A stretch of DNA of 64,000 nucleotides from Cytobacillus oceanisediminis (GTDB lineage: Bacteria; Bacillota; Bacilli; Bacillales; Cytobacillaceae): NCBI RefSeq assembly GCF_003182355.1, contig NZ_QGTW01000015.1, positions 62,001 through 126,000 on the forward strand, given 5' to 3'. The notes beneath the pieces are model-generated. The model made no database searches. It was not told where the DNA came from and worked only from the letters and a program-made list of their open reading frames with translations. How positions within the stretch are numbered: position 1 is the stretch's first letter; every line of letters begins with the position of its first letter. Positions 7,133 to 15,839 of this stretch are shown piece after piece. The translations under genes and the position numbers were made by a program.

Positions 7133-7290
7133 TTACCTGAGAGTTTAACCCCTTTGGTGTCGCATTATTCATGCGCGCTCTCCAGAGATGCGTCCCGCTG
7201 CGGTTCTGTCTACCTGAGAGATTTGCTTCAAGGGTCTTTTTGAAGCTTGCTCCTTCGGTGGCCTCATCGATGCTCTCTCCCGCAGCCGTC
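7125..7290 (-). ncRNA. Tandem glycine riboswitch
   Basis: On the minus strand two aptamers follow each other. Each has the conserved GGGA/GAGAG start and the CTCTCAGGTA block (7215-7225 and 7130-7145), with GAGGCCACCGAAGGAGCAA in the first and GACACCAAAGGGG in the second. This is the gcvT-type cooperative glycine riboswitch. It is followed by a terminator and purU. Confidence 0.92.
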
Positions 7291-7444
7291 ATTCGCTCAA
7301 TAATTTTTGTTATTTTCAGAATACTACACTTTTTCAAAAATGTCAACCGATCTGAACTTTTTTCACAAAATTGCCACAATTTAATGTGCTAGTCTATTTT
7401 TATTTCCAATATCTTCTCATCCGGACTGGACTGGGATCATCTAC

Positions 7445-7925
7445 TTAGACCGAAATCACAACTGCTGTAATCCTACATACCACGATCCTATCGACGAATA
7501 CTTCAAACACGCCCCAGAACCCCTGTAATGCCGGATGCTTAATTTTTGCTCCGGGGTGAAAAATGGCTGCGCTCCCCATGCCCCTTTATTGGAGTATAAC
7601 CCTTCTCGCTATTCCCCAGCGAATTGCTGCTGAAATTGGGGTAAATGCATATTTAAAAATCATATACAATGCTTTTGGGACGGCAACAATATGAAAATTA
7701 ATAACGATTAACGAGGCTGCCAAATACAGGACAACCATTGAAGTCACGACTTTTTCTGCAAACTTGCCGATAGAAGTCAGCCCTCCAAACATTACGAGTA
7801 CAATAAGGGCACTTACCACGACTCCAGTCACAAAGGCGGGATTTGAAAAGATCCGCTAATTGCGCCTGCAAGTGAGTTCGATTGAACTGAAATACTCGGA
7901 AACACCACAAAAAGCTGTATAACCG
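7445..7925 (-). pseudogene. Decayed alanine/glycine:cation symporter (AGCS) fragment
   Basis: Three frames on the minus strand together give the middle of an AGCS transporter: QSNSLAGAISGSFQIPP, then after a shift PAFVTGVVVSALIVLVMFGG through AIRWGIAR, then a stop and KIKHPALQGFWGVFEVFVD. In intact family members these blocks are consecutive in one frame. Both ends are also missing: the upstream end stops at the MFS gene. It has at least two frame disruptions and cannot make a carrier. A glycine carrier remnant beside a glycine riboswitch is notable. Confidence 0.8.
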
Positions 7926-7976
7926 CACCATTATCATATAAAAAAACTTGAAGACAAAGTCTCCAAGCTTATTCAA

Positions 7977-9164
7977 TCATACAGCTGCTTTAGGCTTCGG
8001 CGCCCGCTTCTGCCAAGCAACTGTTATAAATAATGTAACCAGCAATAAAGCCAAGCCAAGTACAAAAGGATACATAATCCGCACATCGTAAAGCACACCT
8101 GCAATGGTCGGCCCAAGCACATTTCCGATGCTCATATAGGCATTATTCATGCCCATCGCAAAGCCCTGCTCATTGCCGGCCATTTTTGAAATAAGTGTTG
8201 TTAAAACCGGACGCAGGATGGATGTCGCCAGGAAAATGATAAGCGAAATGACGAAGAAAAACGCATAGCTGCCAGCAAATAGCGACACAAGGAAGCCCAA
8301 TGCGGCAACAGCCAAAAAGATATTCAGCACCATTCCTTCCCCAAATTTGCTGACAACCCGATCCACTACAAAAAGCTGGACAATAACGCTAATGATCCCT
8401 GTTGATGTAACCATAATGGCGATTTCCTGTGGAGTTGCATCAAACTGGTTATCAAGATAAAGCCCAAGAACCGACTCATAAGCCATCAGCCCGAAACTCA
8501 TCACTAATGTGATAATAAGCGGGATAAAATAAGGCTTCTTAATGGACATAGCCAGCTTCCTAACCATTGATTCTTCAGGCATATTTTCAGCAGTCGGCTG
8601 CTGCAATGTACTGCTCTCTTCCAGTAACACGATTGAAAAAATAACGGCCACAAGGGATACGAGTGCTGAAATCAAAAATGGCATTTTCAGCCCAAAGTCT
8701 GCCAAAAACCCGCCAATCCCAGGTCCGACAACTATACCCAGTGACATCGCAGCAGATACAAGTCCATTCCCTTTGGCTCGTTGTTCCAAAGTTGTAATAT
8801 CAGCGATGTACGCAAAAATGGCTGGAATCAGCAGCGCTGCTCCAATCCCTCCGATTACCCGCGAAAAGTAAAGCCACCAAATTGAATCCACCGCATAAAA
8901 GACGAGCATGGATAATGTCAGGCCGGCTAATCCGTATATGATCATCTTTCTCCGGCCGTACTGGTCTGCCCATTTTCCCGCAATTGGAGAAAAAATAAGC
9001 TGGGCACCCGCAAAAATGGCAATCATTAGGCCTGCTGCGGTTCCCCCCTGATTAATGGACTCCAAATAAGCAGGCAATATCGGAATAATAATCCCAAAGC
9101 TTCCGATTGCAATAAACATATTGATCATTAAGATAATCATCTTTTTTCTCTGTTCCCCTGACAC
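7977..9164 (-). CDS. MFS multidrug-type exporter (DHA1, Bmr/NorA-like)
   Basis: The 395-aa product has 12 hydrophobic segments. The loop motif GKWADQYGRRK after segment 2, the R-V-I-G-G-I-G-A-A segment 4 and the antiporter motif C-like stretch SLGIVVGPGIGGFLADF are those of the proton-driven 12-helix drug antiporters such as Bmr, Blt and NorA. It should export hydrophobic cations using the proton gradient; substrates cannot be told. The start is GTG 9164 with GGGAGGGG eight bases upstream. No regulator gene lies beside it. Confidence 0.85.
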   Translation of the reverse strand: MSGEQRKKMIILMINMFIAIGSFGIIIPILPAYLESINQGGTAAGLMIAIFAGAQLIFSPIAGKWADQYGRRKMIIYGLAGLTLSMLVFYAVDSIWWLYFSRVIGGIGAALLIPAIFAYIADITTLEQRAKGNGLVSAAMSLGIVVGPGIGGFLADFGLKMPFLISALVSLVAVIFSIVLLEESSTLQQPTAENMPEESMVRKLAMSIKKPYFIPLIITLVMSFGLMAYESVLGLYLDNQFDATPQEIAIMVTSTGIISVIVQLFVVDRVVSKFGEGMVLNIFLAVAALGFLVSLFAGSYAFFFVISLIIFLATSILRPVLTTLISKMAGNEQGFAMGMNNAYMSIGNVLGPTIAGVLYDVRIMYPFVLGLALLLVTLFITVAWQKRAPKPKAAV

Positions 9165-9263
9165 AGCGGATACCCCTCCCTCTATATGTGAAAATTTTAC
9201 AATTCTTTTTTTGACACGCTCATTAGCTTATAATGGGACAACCAGCTTTGTCAAAGGAAAAAT

Positions 9264-9296
9264 AAGAGAAACTCCAGCTTTGTGCTGGAGCTCCTT
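9264..9296 (-). terminator. Terminator after the exported protein gene
   Basis: CTCCAGC / GCTGGAG stem followed on the minus strand by TTTCTCTTATTTTT, right after the stop at 9300. Confidence 0.75.
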
Positions 9297-9299
9297 AAA

Positions 9300-9938
9300 T
9301 CAGCTATTAAATCTGTCCGGAAATTGCTTCACAACTGCCCCAGAGATGGCATCTGCCATGATGATAATATGTGTAATTCCTTCATCAATAGAAACAATTC
9401 TTGCCTCCCAATCCTTTACCAAGCTTGCAGATAAATCATTTGTTACCAATTCCAAATGCATATATAATAGTTTTTTCACGTCTTCATTTTTCAAATAAGG
9501 GTTGGCGCTGCTTAGGAACGCCGCAATATCATCAGCATTCCGATGCCATTCTTTGTCCAGTTGATTCACTTTGTTTCCATTTCCGCTCTTAGCCGCATCT
9601 ACAATATTCCCTGCAATAACGATATGCTCCTTAAGCAGCTCTGTCAGTTTGTTCCCAGCTGCCTCTCCATAATAAGGCTTGACAGCATTCCCGGTATCCT
9701 CCTGATTTTTCAGCAGCCTCGCCAGCACCTGCTTTTGATCCTCCGCACCTGCAGTTGTTGCACTTGTAATATAATTGCTTGTCCACAATACATGATCAAT
9801 CCAAAGTCTCCTGAATTCATTTTCAAACTTTACCTCTGATTGAGTGATGCATGGTTTCTCCGCTGCAGTACTGCTTGGCCCAGCCAGCATGTTTAGCGGA
9901 AATAACAACAGCAACCCCAACAGCACAATTCTTTTCAT
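9300..9938 (-). CDS. Exported helical protein of unknown function, 212 aa
   Basis: ATG 9938 follows AAGGAG. A signal peptide (MKRIVLLGLLLLFPLNMLAG) is followed by a mainly alpha-helical region with conserved-looking stretches FRRLWIDHVLWTSNYITSA, VKPYYGEAAGNKLTELLKEH and EWHRNADDIAAFLSS. The His/Trp/Asp-rich helices suggest a four-helix-bundle domain acting outside the cell, possibly with metal or a small ligand. I do not recognise a named family. It is a single gene with its own terminator. Confidence 0.7.
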   Translation of the reverse strand: MKRIVLLGLLLLFPLNMLAGPSSTAAEKPCITQSEVKFENEFRRLWIDHVLWTSNYITSATTAGAEDQKQVLARLLKNQEDTGNAVKPYYGEAAGNKLTELLKEHIVIAGNIVDAAKSGNGNKVNQLDKEWHRNADDIAAFLSSANPYLKNEDVKKLLYMHLELVTNDLSASLVKDWEARIVSIDEGITHIIIMADAISGAVVKQFPDRFNS

Positions 9939-10059
9939 TAAACCTGCTCCTTCCAAAATTGAAAAATTTTTTTCTTATTTTGGATAGACCTGAGTTTTTT
10001 CATTCTTTAAAATGCTGTAAATTAAATAAAACTTAAGGAATTCCCCTTAAGCTTCTCTT

Positions 10060-10081
10060 TTCAATCAAATGTTTGATTGAA
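10060..10081. repeat. 22-bp palindrome, copy 2 of 4
   Basis: Same motif as 185-206 with one change at the centre (AAATGTTT instead of AAACGTTT). It lies upstream of the exported protein gene. Confidence 0.8.
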
Positions 10082-10464
10082 ATCGATTTATTCAGCACCA
10101 CCGTTTTTACCATTAACTTCATGACAGAAACTCTTTCATTGTGAGTGTTGACCTGATGCCTAAACAGGAAATCATTAGGTGTGACTTTGAGCTTATCAAG
10201 CGGTTTTATAGGAGATTTCTGAAATCCACTCGTCCTTTACGCCGCTTGGCGGAAAAAGCTTTTTTGGAAAGATGCAGATAGTGCCCTCCACCCAACGGCT
10301 GCCTTTAAATGGCTGTTGAAATTGAACAATAATAATAGCGCCTGAATCATTATCAGAAACAGTAGCCAGCACATATAAGGACCAGTTTAAGAAATTCATT
10401 GCAATTTCAGGTGTTTTCTTGCAAAAAGCCGGAAACTTTAGAATTAAGGATGAAATTTCATCAG

Positions 10465-10612
10465 ATTAGCAAGTAACTTTAGCTGGAAATCCCCCTTTCC
10501 ACAAGGAAAAATCCTGTATATTTACAAGTTGGAGGATTTTATTAGCAGCTTTCTTATTTTATTAGCAACCTTTTTAAATTTATTAGCAACTTTCCCTTTT
10601 TATTTGCAGCTT
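10465..10612. repeat. 20-bp-period array A (TTATTAGCA units)
   Basis: TTATTAGCA or TTATTTGCA starts at 10539, 10559, 10580 and 10600 (spacing 20, 21, 20). A degenerate unit lies near 10465. The units share their core but spacers differ. Similar arrays with other cores are at 17147, 17340, 22341, 48310 and 53930. Confidence 0.75.
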
Positions 10613-10687
10613 GTAATTATTCTAATTAAATTAGGCAGCAGAGCGATTGACCACGAGGAACTTGATTAAATTTAATCTCCTCCGTAA

Positions 10688-10722
10688 AAAAGAGCACCCC
10701 AGTATGAATCGGGTACTCCATC
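10688..10722 (-). terminator. Terminator downstream of thrD
   Basis: On the minus strand GAGTACCC pairs with GGGGTGCTC, followed by TTTTTT, about 100 bases after the aspartokinase stop. Confidence 0.7.
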
Positions 10723-10823
10723 ATTCAAATTAAGTTGTTTTTTTACCTATTACTTGAGATACCGTTATTCTTTAATAAGATCCCATTACTGCTATCCTAA
10801 CTATGGGCAGCACTCCCGTCTGC

Positions 10824-12191
10824 TCACACCGCCGCCACCACCGCAGCAAAGAATTCATCATATAATGCCTGCACCGCGCGTTTTTCGTCCACTGCATTAA
10901 CGCCGAACATCATGCTCACTTCCGACGAGCCCTGGTTGATCATTTCCATATTCACTTTCGCTTTAGCGAGCGCCTTGGAAGCTCTGGCCATGGTTCCAAT
11001 GTTTTGGCGCATGCCTTCTCCTACCACCATAATTAGCGAAAGGCTGTGCTGGACCTTCACCTCATCGGCATGCAGTTCTGTTTCAATACGGCTGAGGATT
11101 TCTTTTTCCATGCCGCCCTTGAATTGGTCTTCCCGCAGGATGATCGAGATGTCATCGATTCCAGATGGTGTATGTTCATAGCTGAGACCATATTCTTCAA
11201 AGATCGTCAGCAGCTTGCGCCCAAATCCAACTTCACGATTCATTAAGTATTTTCCGACATAAATGCTGCAAAAACCTTGGTCACTCGCAATCCCGATGAC
11301 AGGCCCGTTTGTATTGTCCCGCTCATTCACAATCCTTGTCCCCGGTGCAGCTGGATTGTTCGTATTCTTAATCTGCACTGGAATCCCTGCACGGAACGCA
11401 GGTACAAGCGCTTCATCATGCAATACGGTAAAGCCTGCATAGGATAGCTCGCGCATTTCCCGGTATGTTAGTTCCTTAATCTCCTTCGGCCGCTCGACAA
11501 TAAATGGATTAACCGCATAAACAGCATCCACATCCGTAAAGTTTTCATACAAATCTGCCTTTGTTGCATTCGCCAGGATAGAACCGGTTACATCCGATCC
11601 GCTTCTCGAAAATGTGAACACTTCCCCATCCCGGCTGTATCCAAAGAATCCTGGAAAAATTAAGATTCCGTCCTGTTCCCTTAACCTATAAAGGTTTTCA
11701 TATGCTTCAGAAAGCACCTGCGCATTCCCTGGCTCCGGACTGACGAGCAGGCCGGCCTCTCTCGGGTTCACATATCGGGCTTCCACTCCCTGCTGCTGAA
11801 AATAAGCTGCTACCAGTTTTGCATTGTTATCCTCGCCGCTTGCTTTGACAAGATCCATGAACACTTCAGGATTGCTTCTTTCCCCATCCAGCCTTTCAAA
11901 CAGATCTTTTTTAATAATATCTTTAATGTCAGGAGCCAGTCCCAATTCATCAGCAATTTGGCCGTACCGTTCCAGTACGGCGGCCGTTAATTCTCCTGCT
12001 TCTTCCCCCTGCAGTTTTTTTTCCGCGCAGGCGATTAATAGATCTGTAACCTTATGATCCTCTGAAAATCGCTTCCCTGGAGCCGATACCACGACCACCT
12101 TCCGCTCTGGATCAGCTGTCACTATGTTAAAAACCTTCTCGATTTGCTTTCCGGATGCTAAAGAGGATCCTCCAAACTTCACGACTTTCAT
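10824..12191 (-). CDS. thrD: Aspartokinase III-type, threonine-sensitive (YclM)
   Basis: The 455-aa product has the kinase domain first (MKVVKFGGSSLASGKQ nucleotide loop; FTFSRSGSDVTGSILA aspartate site) and two C-terminal ACT domains (from about residue 300; MVVGEGMRQNIGTMAR marks the second). It phosphorylates aspartate to start threonine, methionine and lysine synthesis. The length and the single-gene setting match B. subtilis YclM/ThrD rather than the split alpha/beta enzymes. ATG 12191 follows AGGAGATG. I see no lysine riboswitch or T-box in the 225 bases upstream. Confidence 0.93.
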   Translation of the reverse strand: MKVVKFGGSSLASGKQIEKVFNIVTADPERKVVVVSAPGKRFSEDHKVTDLLIACAEKKLQGEEAGELTAAVLERYGQIADELGLAPDIKDIIKKDLFERLDGERSNPEVFMDLVKASGEDNNAKLVAAYFQQQGVEARYVNPREAGLLVSPEPGNAQVLSEAYENLYRLREQDGILIFPGFFGYSRDGEVFTFSRSGSDVTGSILANATKADLYENFTDVDAVYAVNPFIVERPKEIKELTYREMRELSYAGFTVLHDEALVPAFRAGIPVQIKNTNNPAAPGTRIVNERDNTNGPVIGIASDQGFCSIYVGKYLMNREVGFGRKLLTIFEEYGLSYEHTPSGIDDISIILREDQFKGGMEKEILSRIETELHADEVKVQHSLSLIMVVGEGMRQNIGTMARASKALAKAKVNMEMINQGSSEVSMMFGVNAVDEKRAVQALYDEFFAAVVAAV

Positions 12192-12416
12192 CCTGACATC
12201 TCCTAATCTCTGAAAATTTAATCTTTATTTTACTCCTATCCTGAAAATAATCAAGAGGTTTTTCTACCTATAGAGGACATTTGTTTTCTATAAAAATACA
12301 CTACTTTATATTAATATATGAAAAATCTATAATAAAAAGCTTTAAACAGCCAAATAATACTTTTTCGAAATAGCGAAGGAAAACGCTTTCAATTTTAATA
12401 TTTTTTTCTTTGCCCC

Positions 12417-12641
12417 TTTTAAACTTTGCCTGTTGATTTCCATTCCAGACGCTCAGCGAACTGCGGAAGGTCCGACGCTCCTCGGCGCCAAGCACCTGTG
12501 GGGTCTCCCATTGACTTGCTTATCCCGCTGGACGTTGAATCAGCTTCCTTGAATCAAGAAGGAAATGCGAAGGCATTTCCGGGGACTCGCCTCTTCGGTT
12601 CCAATCAACAGAGTGCCAAAATCAACAATGAGCTTTAACAG
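12417..12641. mobile_element. Mobile-looking repeat, copy 1 of 5
   Basis: It begins TTTTAAACTTTGCCTGTTGA and ends with ATCAACAATGAGCTTTAACA. Internal blocks CGACGCTCCTCGGCGC and GTGGGGTCTCCC are shared with the copy at 55779-56020. There is no coding capacity. The ends are roughly inverted repeats containing TTGTTGATTT-like sequence. Confidence 0.85.
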
Positions 12642-12654
12642 ATCCTTCTCAAAA

Positions 12655-12688
12655 AAAGAGGAAGATGCTCTCATCACATCTTCCTTTC
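12655..12688 (-). terminator. Terminator of the dynamin-like gene
   Basis: GGAAGATG / CATCTTCC stem, then TCTTTTTTT on the minus strand. Confidence 0.85.
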
Positions 12689-12694
12689 CAGCTA

Positions 12695-15442
12695 TTAACG
12701 ATATTCCTTAACCCTTTCCCCTGCCGTTGTCATCCATTCAAACTGGCGGAGTTTAAGTTCAAACAGAGTAAGCGGATCGCGGTAAATTTCAGGGTTCTTG
12801 CGCATGTCGCTTAAGGATTGTTTATTTTCTTCAATCTCTTCATGTGTTTCTTCAACCGTCTTATTCAGCACATCGAATGGATTTCGGAAAAACATCTTAA
12901 TATCCCGTTCAAGCGACTTCTCGAATAATTCGAATTGCTGCATAAATTTATCTGTAATCAATTCAGCAATTTCGCTGTAATCCTCATTCTCGATATACTG
13001 CCTGTATTTACTATAAAGCATTCCTTTATTCTGCGGAATTGCCCCAAACAGCTTGCCTGCGCTTTTCAGCAGGAATTGTGATGGCGAGAAGCGATTCAGA
13101 ATATTGACCTTTTCCAGCTGGACGCTTCCCCTTGTCATGCGGTCTGCGTCCCGGCGCCAGTCATCAAGCACCTTAAAATCGCAATCCAGCGCCATTTTTT
13201 CCTCACCGTACAGTTCATTAAAGCTTTCGCTCATCTCATTCAGATATGCCTGACTATCCTTGAACTCGCCTTCGCTTTCCGCAATCCAATCCTGAATGGA
13301 AACATGGAAGTCCGGCAGTACCGTCTCTTCAATATATTCATGGATTCTCTTATTCATTTCGTCATTCAGCTCATTATGGATTTTTCCAAAATCGCTGTCT
13401 TCGGTAACCAATTCAGAGCTATTCCGCAGCAGCTCAGGAATCTTTTTCTTCAGATCTTGTCTCATTTCATCTTTAATTTTGCTGTAAGACTTTTTAATGG
13501 TGCGAACTTTTTCTTCTTCCATATCACTCAGCTGATTGATCGCTCCGGTAAGCTTGGTAACCATTTCTTCATTCCATTTAATCGTATCAATCAAGCTATT
13601 TTCCATCTCCACGCGTTTTTCAAGCAGGAATTTAATGGATTTCTTAATATAATACAGAACTTTAGCTGTACGCTCCTCTTTCAGTTTTCGTCCGTCCATC
13701 ATTGACCGAATAAAGGCAGATAACTCTTTTAGCTGGCTTTCGCTTTCATAATGGGTGGAGAATGCGAACACCTTAGCATTTGGAAAGTACGTATTGATCC
13801 TTGAGGCGGTTTCCTCGACCAGTTCCATTGCATCCTGGCTGTTTGGAACCCGATCCATTTTGCTCAGAAGAAAATGGATCGGCAGTTCCGGAGCCTGTTC
13901 TCTCATTCTGACAACCATATCAAGCTCCTTATCTGTCAACGGGGAATCGGCATTCAGGACAAACAGCATGCTGTCTGCCAAATGCAGATATTGAAACGCA
14001 CCATTCCGGAACTTGCTCTGCCCGGCCAGTCCAGGAGTGTCAATGAGGGCAAGCCTATTTTCCTGTAAAAAGGAGACCGGCATTTTGCAGCGAATGAGTG
14101 TATGCTGACTTTTTTCCGCGCTTTGCCTGAAATCCTCAAGGTCGGAAATGCTCCTTACATCTTCATCTGTGATCGCATGGATTTCCGCTTCATCGGCATC
14201 CTTGAAAAGCACAGAAGCTGAAGTCGCATCCCCCATTAGCTCTTCACCAAGCAAAGTGTTTACAAAAGAAGACTTTCCATTTGAAGCCGAACCTGCAATC
14301 AGCAGGTGGTTAGAATCTAAATCCAGAAGCTCACGGACCATCCATTCGAACCGCTCGCCCATTAAGACACCTTTTTCCTTTGCCCACTTCATGACAGTTT
14401 CGAAAAGCTTAAACCCTTCCTCCATGCCATCCTGATAACGTACAGACTTGCTTACAAGGCTTTCCGCCTCGCTGACAGCAGAAGCGTCAATATTAGAAGG
14501 GAAAATCTCGCTCCAAGCCAGCACAGCTGCTGCAGAAACCAGCGTGTGGGAAGGCGCCGCAATTTTTATCCAGTTGGATAAATGATTCGGTATTAAATGG
14601 GACAAATCCCTGATTAGATGCTTGCCGTTAATTAGTTCAAAGTAAGTATCCTTATAGAGCTCTGAAAGCTGCTGCCACGTATGGGACCGCCCTGGCTCAA
14701 TATTCAGCAGCAAGTGGTTGAACTCCTTAAGCCATGAAAAATACAGGTCATTTTGCTTGTAGCTATTCCACAGTGCCGCTGACAGGCTTTCAAAGCGTGC
14801 CTCGTCAGCTTTAAACAAAGTCACCAATGCTTCGCTGAAATAGTTCGGCTCTATTTTAGCGGTGCGCCCCTGCTCCACATAGGAATGCAGAACCCCAAAC
14901 CATGACAGTGATTCTGTGCGGATTGCTTCATTAACAGCCAGCTCAACCGCATTGCCCCAATCGCTGTGCTCTTCAAAGAAGCCTCGCGCCATATCGGTGA
15001 CATCCGGATAATCCGGATTTAGATGAACCGCATTTTTAATGGAATCAACCGCCATTTCGAGCTTGCCGCGCTGTATATAAAGTGTAAACAGCTGCAGAAG
15101 CACTTCCGTTTTCAACACATCAGAATCGGTTTCAATTGCTTTATAAAAGTCCTCTGCAGTTGAAAGCAGATCTAGCTCAAAGTAGGCATCCGCCATATTC
15201 TTCTGTGCCCAAGGCCCTAATTCATTCGGGATATTTTCCCATTTAAAAATGGCCGCTTCATAGTCTTTGTTAAGGAAATAAACCTCTCCCTGTGCAAAGC
15301 GGATATACGTTAAATCGGGTACTTCGTTCTGCTGCTCAGCCACATACATCTCACCCAAAACCCTGATTGGATGCACATTTTCATTGCCTTCCATGAAGGT
15401 CTGATAATAGGATTTATTGATTAGCTGCTTCTCTAATGTCAT
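12695..15442 (-). CDS. TPR-dynamin-family large GTPase, 915 aa
   Basis: The first 300 residues hold TPR-like helical repeats (EVYFLNKDYEAAIFKWENIP, KNAVHLNPDYPDV). A GTPase domain follows: G1 GSASNGKSS (about 383), switch residues SASVLF, G3 DTPGLAG (about 467) and G4 LSKMDR (about 525). The C-terminal third is long coiled-coil helix, as in dynamin stalks, with no clear membrane segment. Such proteins bind GTP, oligomerise and may act on membranes or in phage defence; the role of this one is unknown. It is a single gene with its own terminator. Its presumed start lies 24 bases after a hairpin-rich repeat that forms its leader. Confidence 0.85.
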   Translation of the reverse strand: MTLEKQLINKSYYQTFMEGNENVHPIRVLGEMYVAEQQNEVPDLTYIRFAQGEVYFLNKDYEAAIFKWENIPNELGPWAQKNMADAYFELDLLSTAEDFYKAIETDSDVLKTEVLLQLFTLYIQRGKLEMAVDSIKNAVHLNPDYPDVTDMARGFFEEHSDWGNAVELAVNEAIRTESLSWFGVLHSYVEQGRTAKIEPNYFSEALVTLFKADEARFESLSAALWNSYKQNDLYFSWLKEFNHLLLNIEPGRSHTWQQLSELYKDTYFELINGKHLIRDLSHLIPNHLSNWIKIAAPSHTLVSAAAVLAWSEIFPSNIDASAVSEAESLVSKSVRYQDGMEEGFKLFETVMKWAKEKGVLMGERFEWMVRELLDLDSNHLLIAGSASNGKSSFVNTLLGEELMGDATSASVLFKDADEAEIHAITDEDVRSISDLEDFRQSAEKSQHTLIRCKMPVSFLQENRLALIDTPGLAGQSKFRNGAFQYLHLADSMLFVLNADSPLTDKELDMVVRMREQAPELPIHFLLSKMDRVPNSQDAMELVEETASRINTYFPNAKVFAFSTHYESESQLKELSAFIRSMMDGRKLKEERTAKVLYYIKKSIKFLLEKRVEMENSLIDTIKWNEEMVTKLTGAINQLSDMEEEKVRTIKKSYSKIKDEMRQDLKKKIPELLRNSSELVTEDSDFGKIHNELNDEMNKRIHEYIEETVLPDFHVSIQDWIAESEGEFKDSQAYLNEMSESFNELYGEEKMALDCDFKVLDDWRRDADRMTRGSVQLEKVNILNRFSPSQFLLKSAGKLFGAIPQNKGMLYSKYRQYIENEDYSEIAELITDKFMQQFELFEKSLERDIKMFFRNPFDVLNKTVEETHEEIEENKQSLSDMRKNPEIYRDPLTLFELKLRQFEWMTTAGERVKEYR

Positions 15443-15465
15443 CTTGATCCCCCGCAGTGCTTATT

Positions 15466-15587
15466 TGAAATGCGTAAGCGTCTTGTTCACCCCCGACAAG
15501 CATAAGACGATCCCTGTAAGAAGGTGTTCTTCCCTTCTGATAGGGATTGGCTTTTGACCTCGGGAGGTAGACGCGGAGCTGGACAAT
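15466..15587 (-). repeat. Hairpin-rich dispersed repeat of Bacillales type
   Basis: On the minus strand it starts TTATTGTCCAGCTCCGCGTC and ends GACGCTTACGCATTT. An inner hairpin of about 15 pairs (AATCCCTATCAGAAGG with complement) and outer arms (GCGTC / GACGC) give a cruciform-like fold. From memory, very similar elements are spread through many Bacillus genomes. It directly precedes the dynamin-like gene. Confidence 0.7.
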
Positions 15588-15605
15588 AACCAGACCCCAA
15601 CTCAT

Positions 15606-15839
15606 TCATTTTTATTAAAAAAACGCAGAATGCGCCAATTTTCACTCTTTATCCTTATATTGTAACAAAAATTTTTCTGCAAAAAATTTCATTTCCCTAT
15701 CATTTTTGATACATTCCTGTATTTCTGTGTAACATTTTTAATAGTCCAAAAGATATCTTCTTATTTAAATACCACCCAATAAAAAATAAAAACTGGCTGA
15801 CAGAAATATATATTCCTGCCTGCCAGTTTTCATTCTTTC
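15606..15839. other. AT-rich intergenic stretch
   Basis: No open frame with a ribosome site. It holds the likely promoter of the dynamin-like gene and, at 15789-15832, the terminator of the MFS gene. Confidence 0.5.
15789..15832 (-). terminator. Terminator of MFS gene
   Basis: AACTGGC...GCCAGTT stem with TTTTTATTTTT after it on the minus strand. Confidence 0.8.

Larger units (their letters stand above)
9957..10823. other. Long intergenic stretch with repeats, no convincing gene
   Basis: Between the exported protein and the aspartokinase I see a short inverted repeat (CTTAAGG at 10032-10051), palindrome copy 2 (10060-10081), a 20-bp-period array (10465-10612) and a terminator (10688-10722). 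An open frame at 10196-10399 has no ribosome site and is not annotated. Confidence 0.6.

Noticed and set aside
9186..9200. Fnr-like TGTGAAAATTTTACA before the MFS gene
   Set aside because: The second half-site and spacing do not fit TGTGA-N6-TCACA.
10196..10399. 67-codon minus-strand frame in the space before thrD
   Set aside because: No ribosome site before its ATG, no recognisable domain, and the region is full of repeats.
12377..12390. CcpA-like site GGAAAACGCTTTCA
   Set aside because: One mismatch only, but it is about 190 bases from the thrD start and next to a mobile element; no clear target promoter.
12301..12495. 64-codon minus-strand frame before thrD
   Set aside because: Half of it is the mobile repeat; the rest is low-complexity AT-rich sequence.
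15414..15605. 63-codon frame upstream of the dynamin-like gene
   Set aside because: It is the translation of the hairpin-rich dispersed repeat, not a gene.
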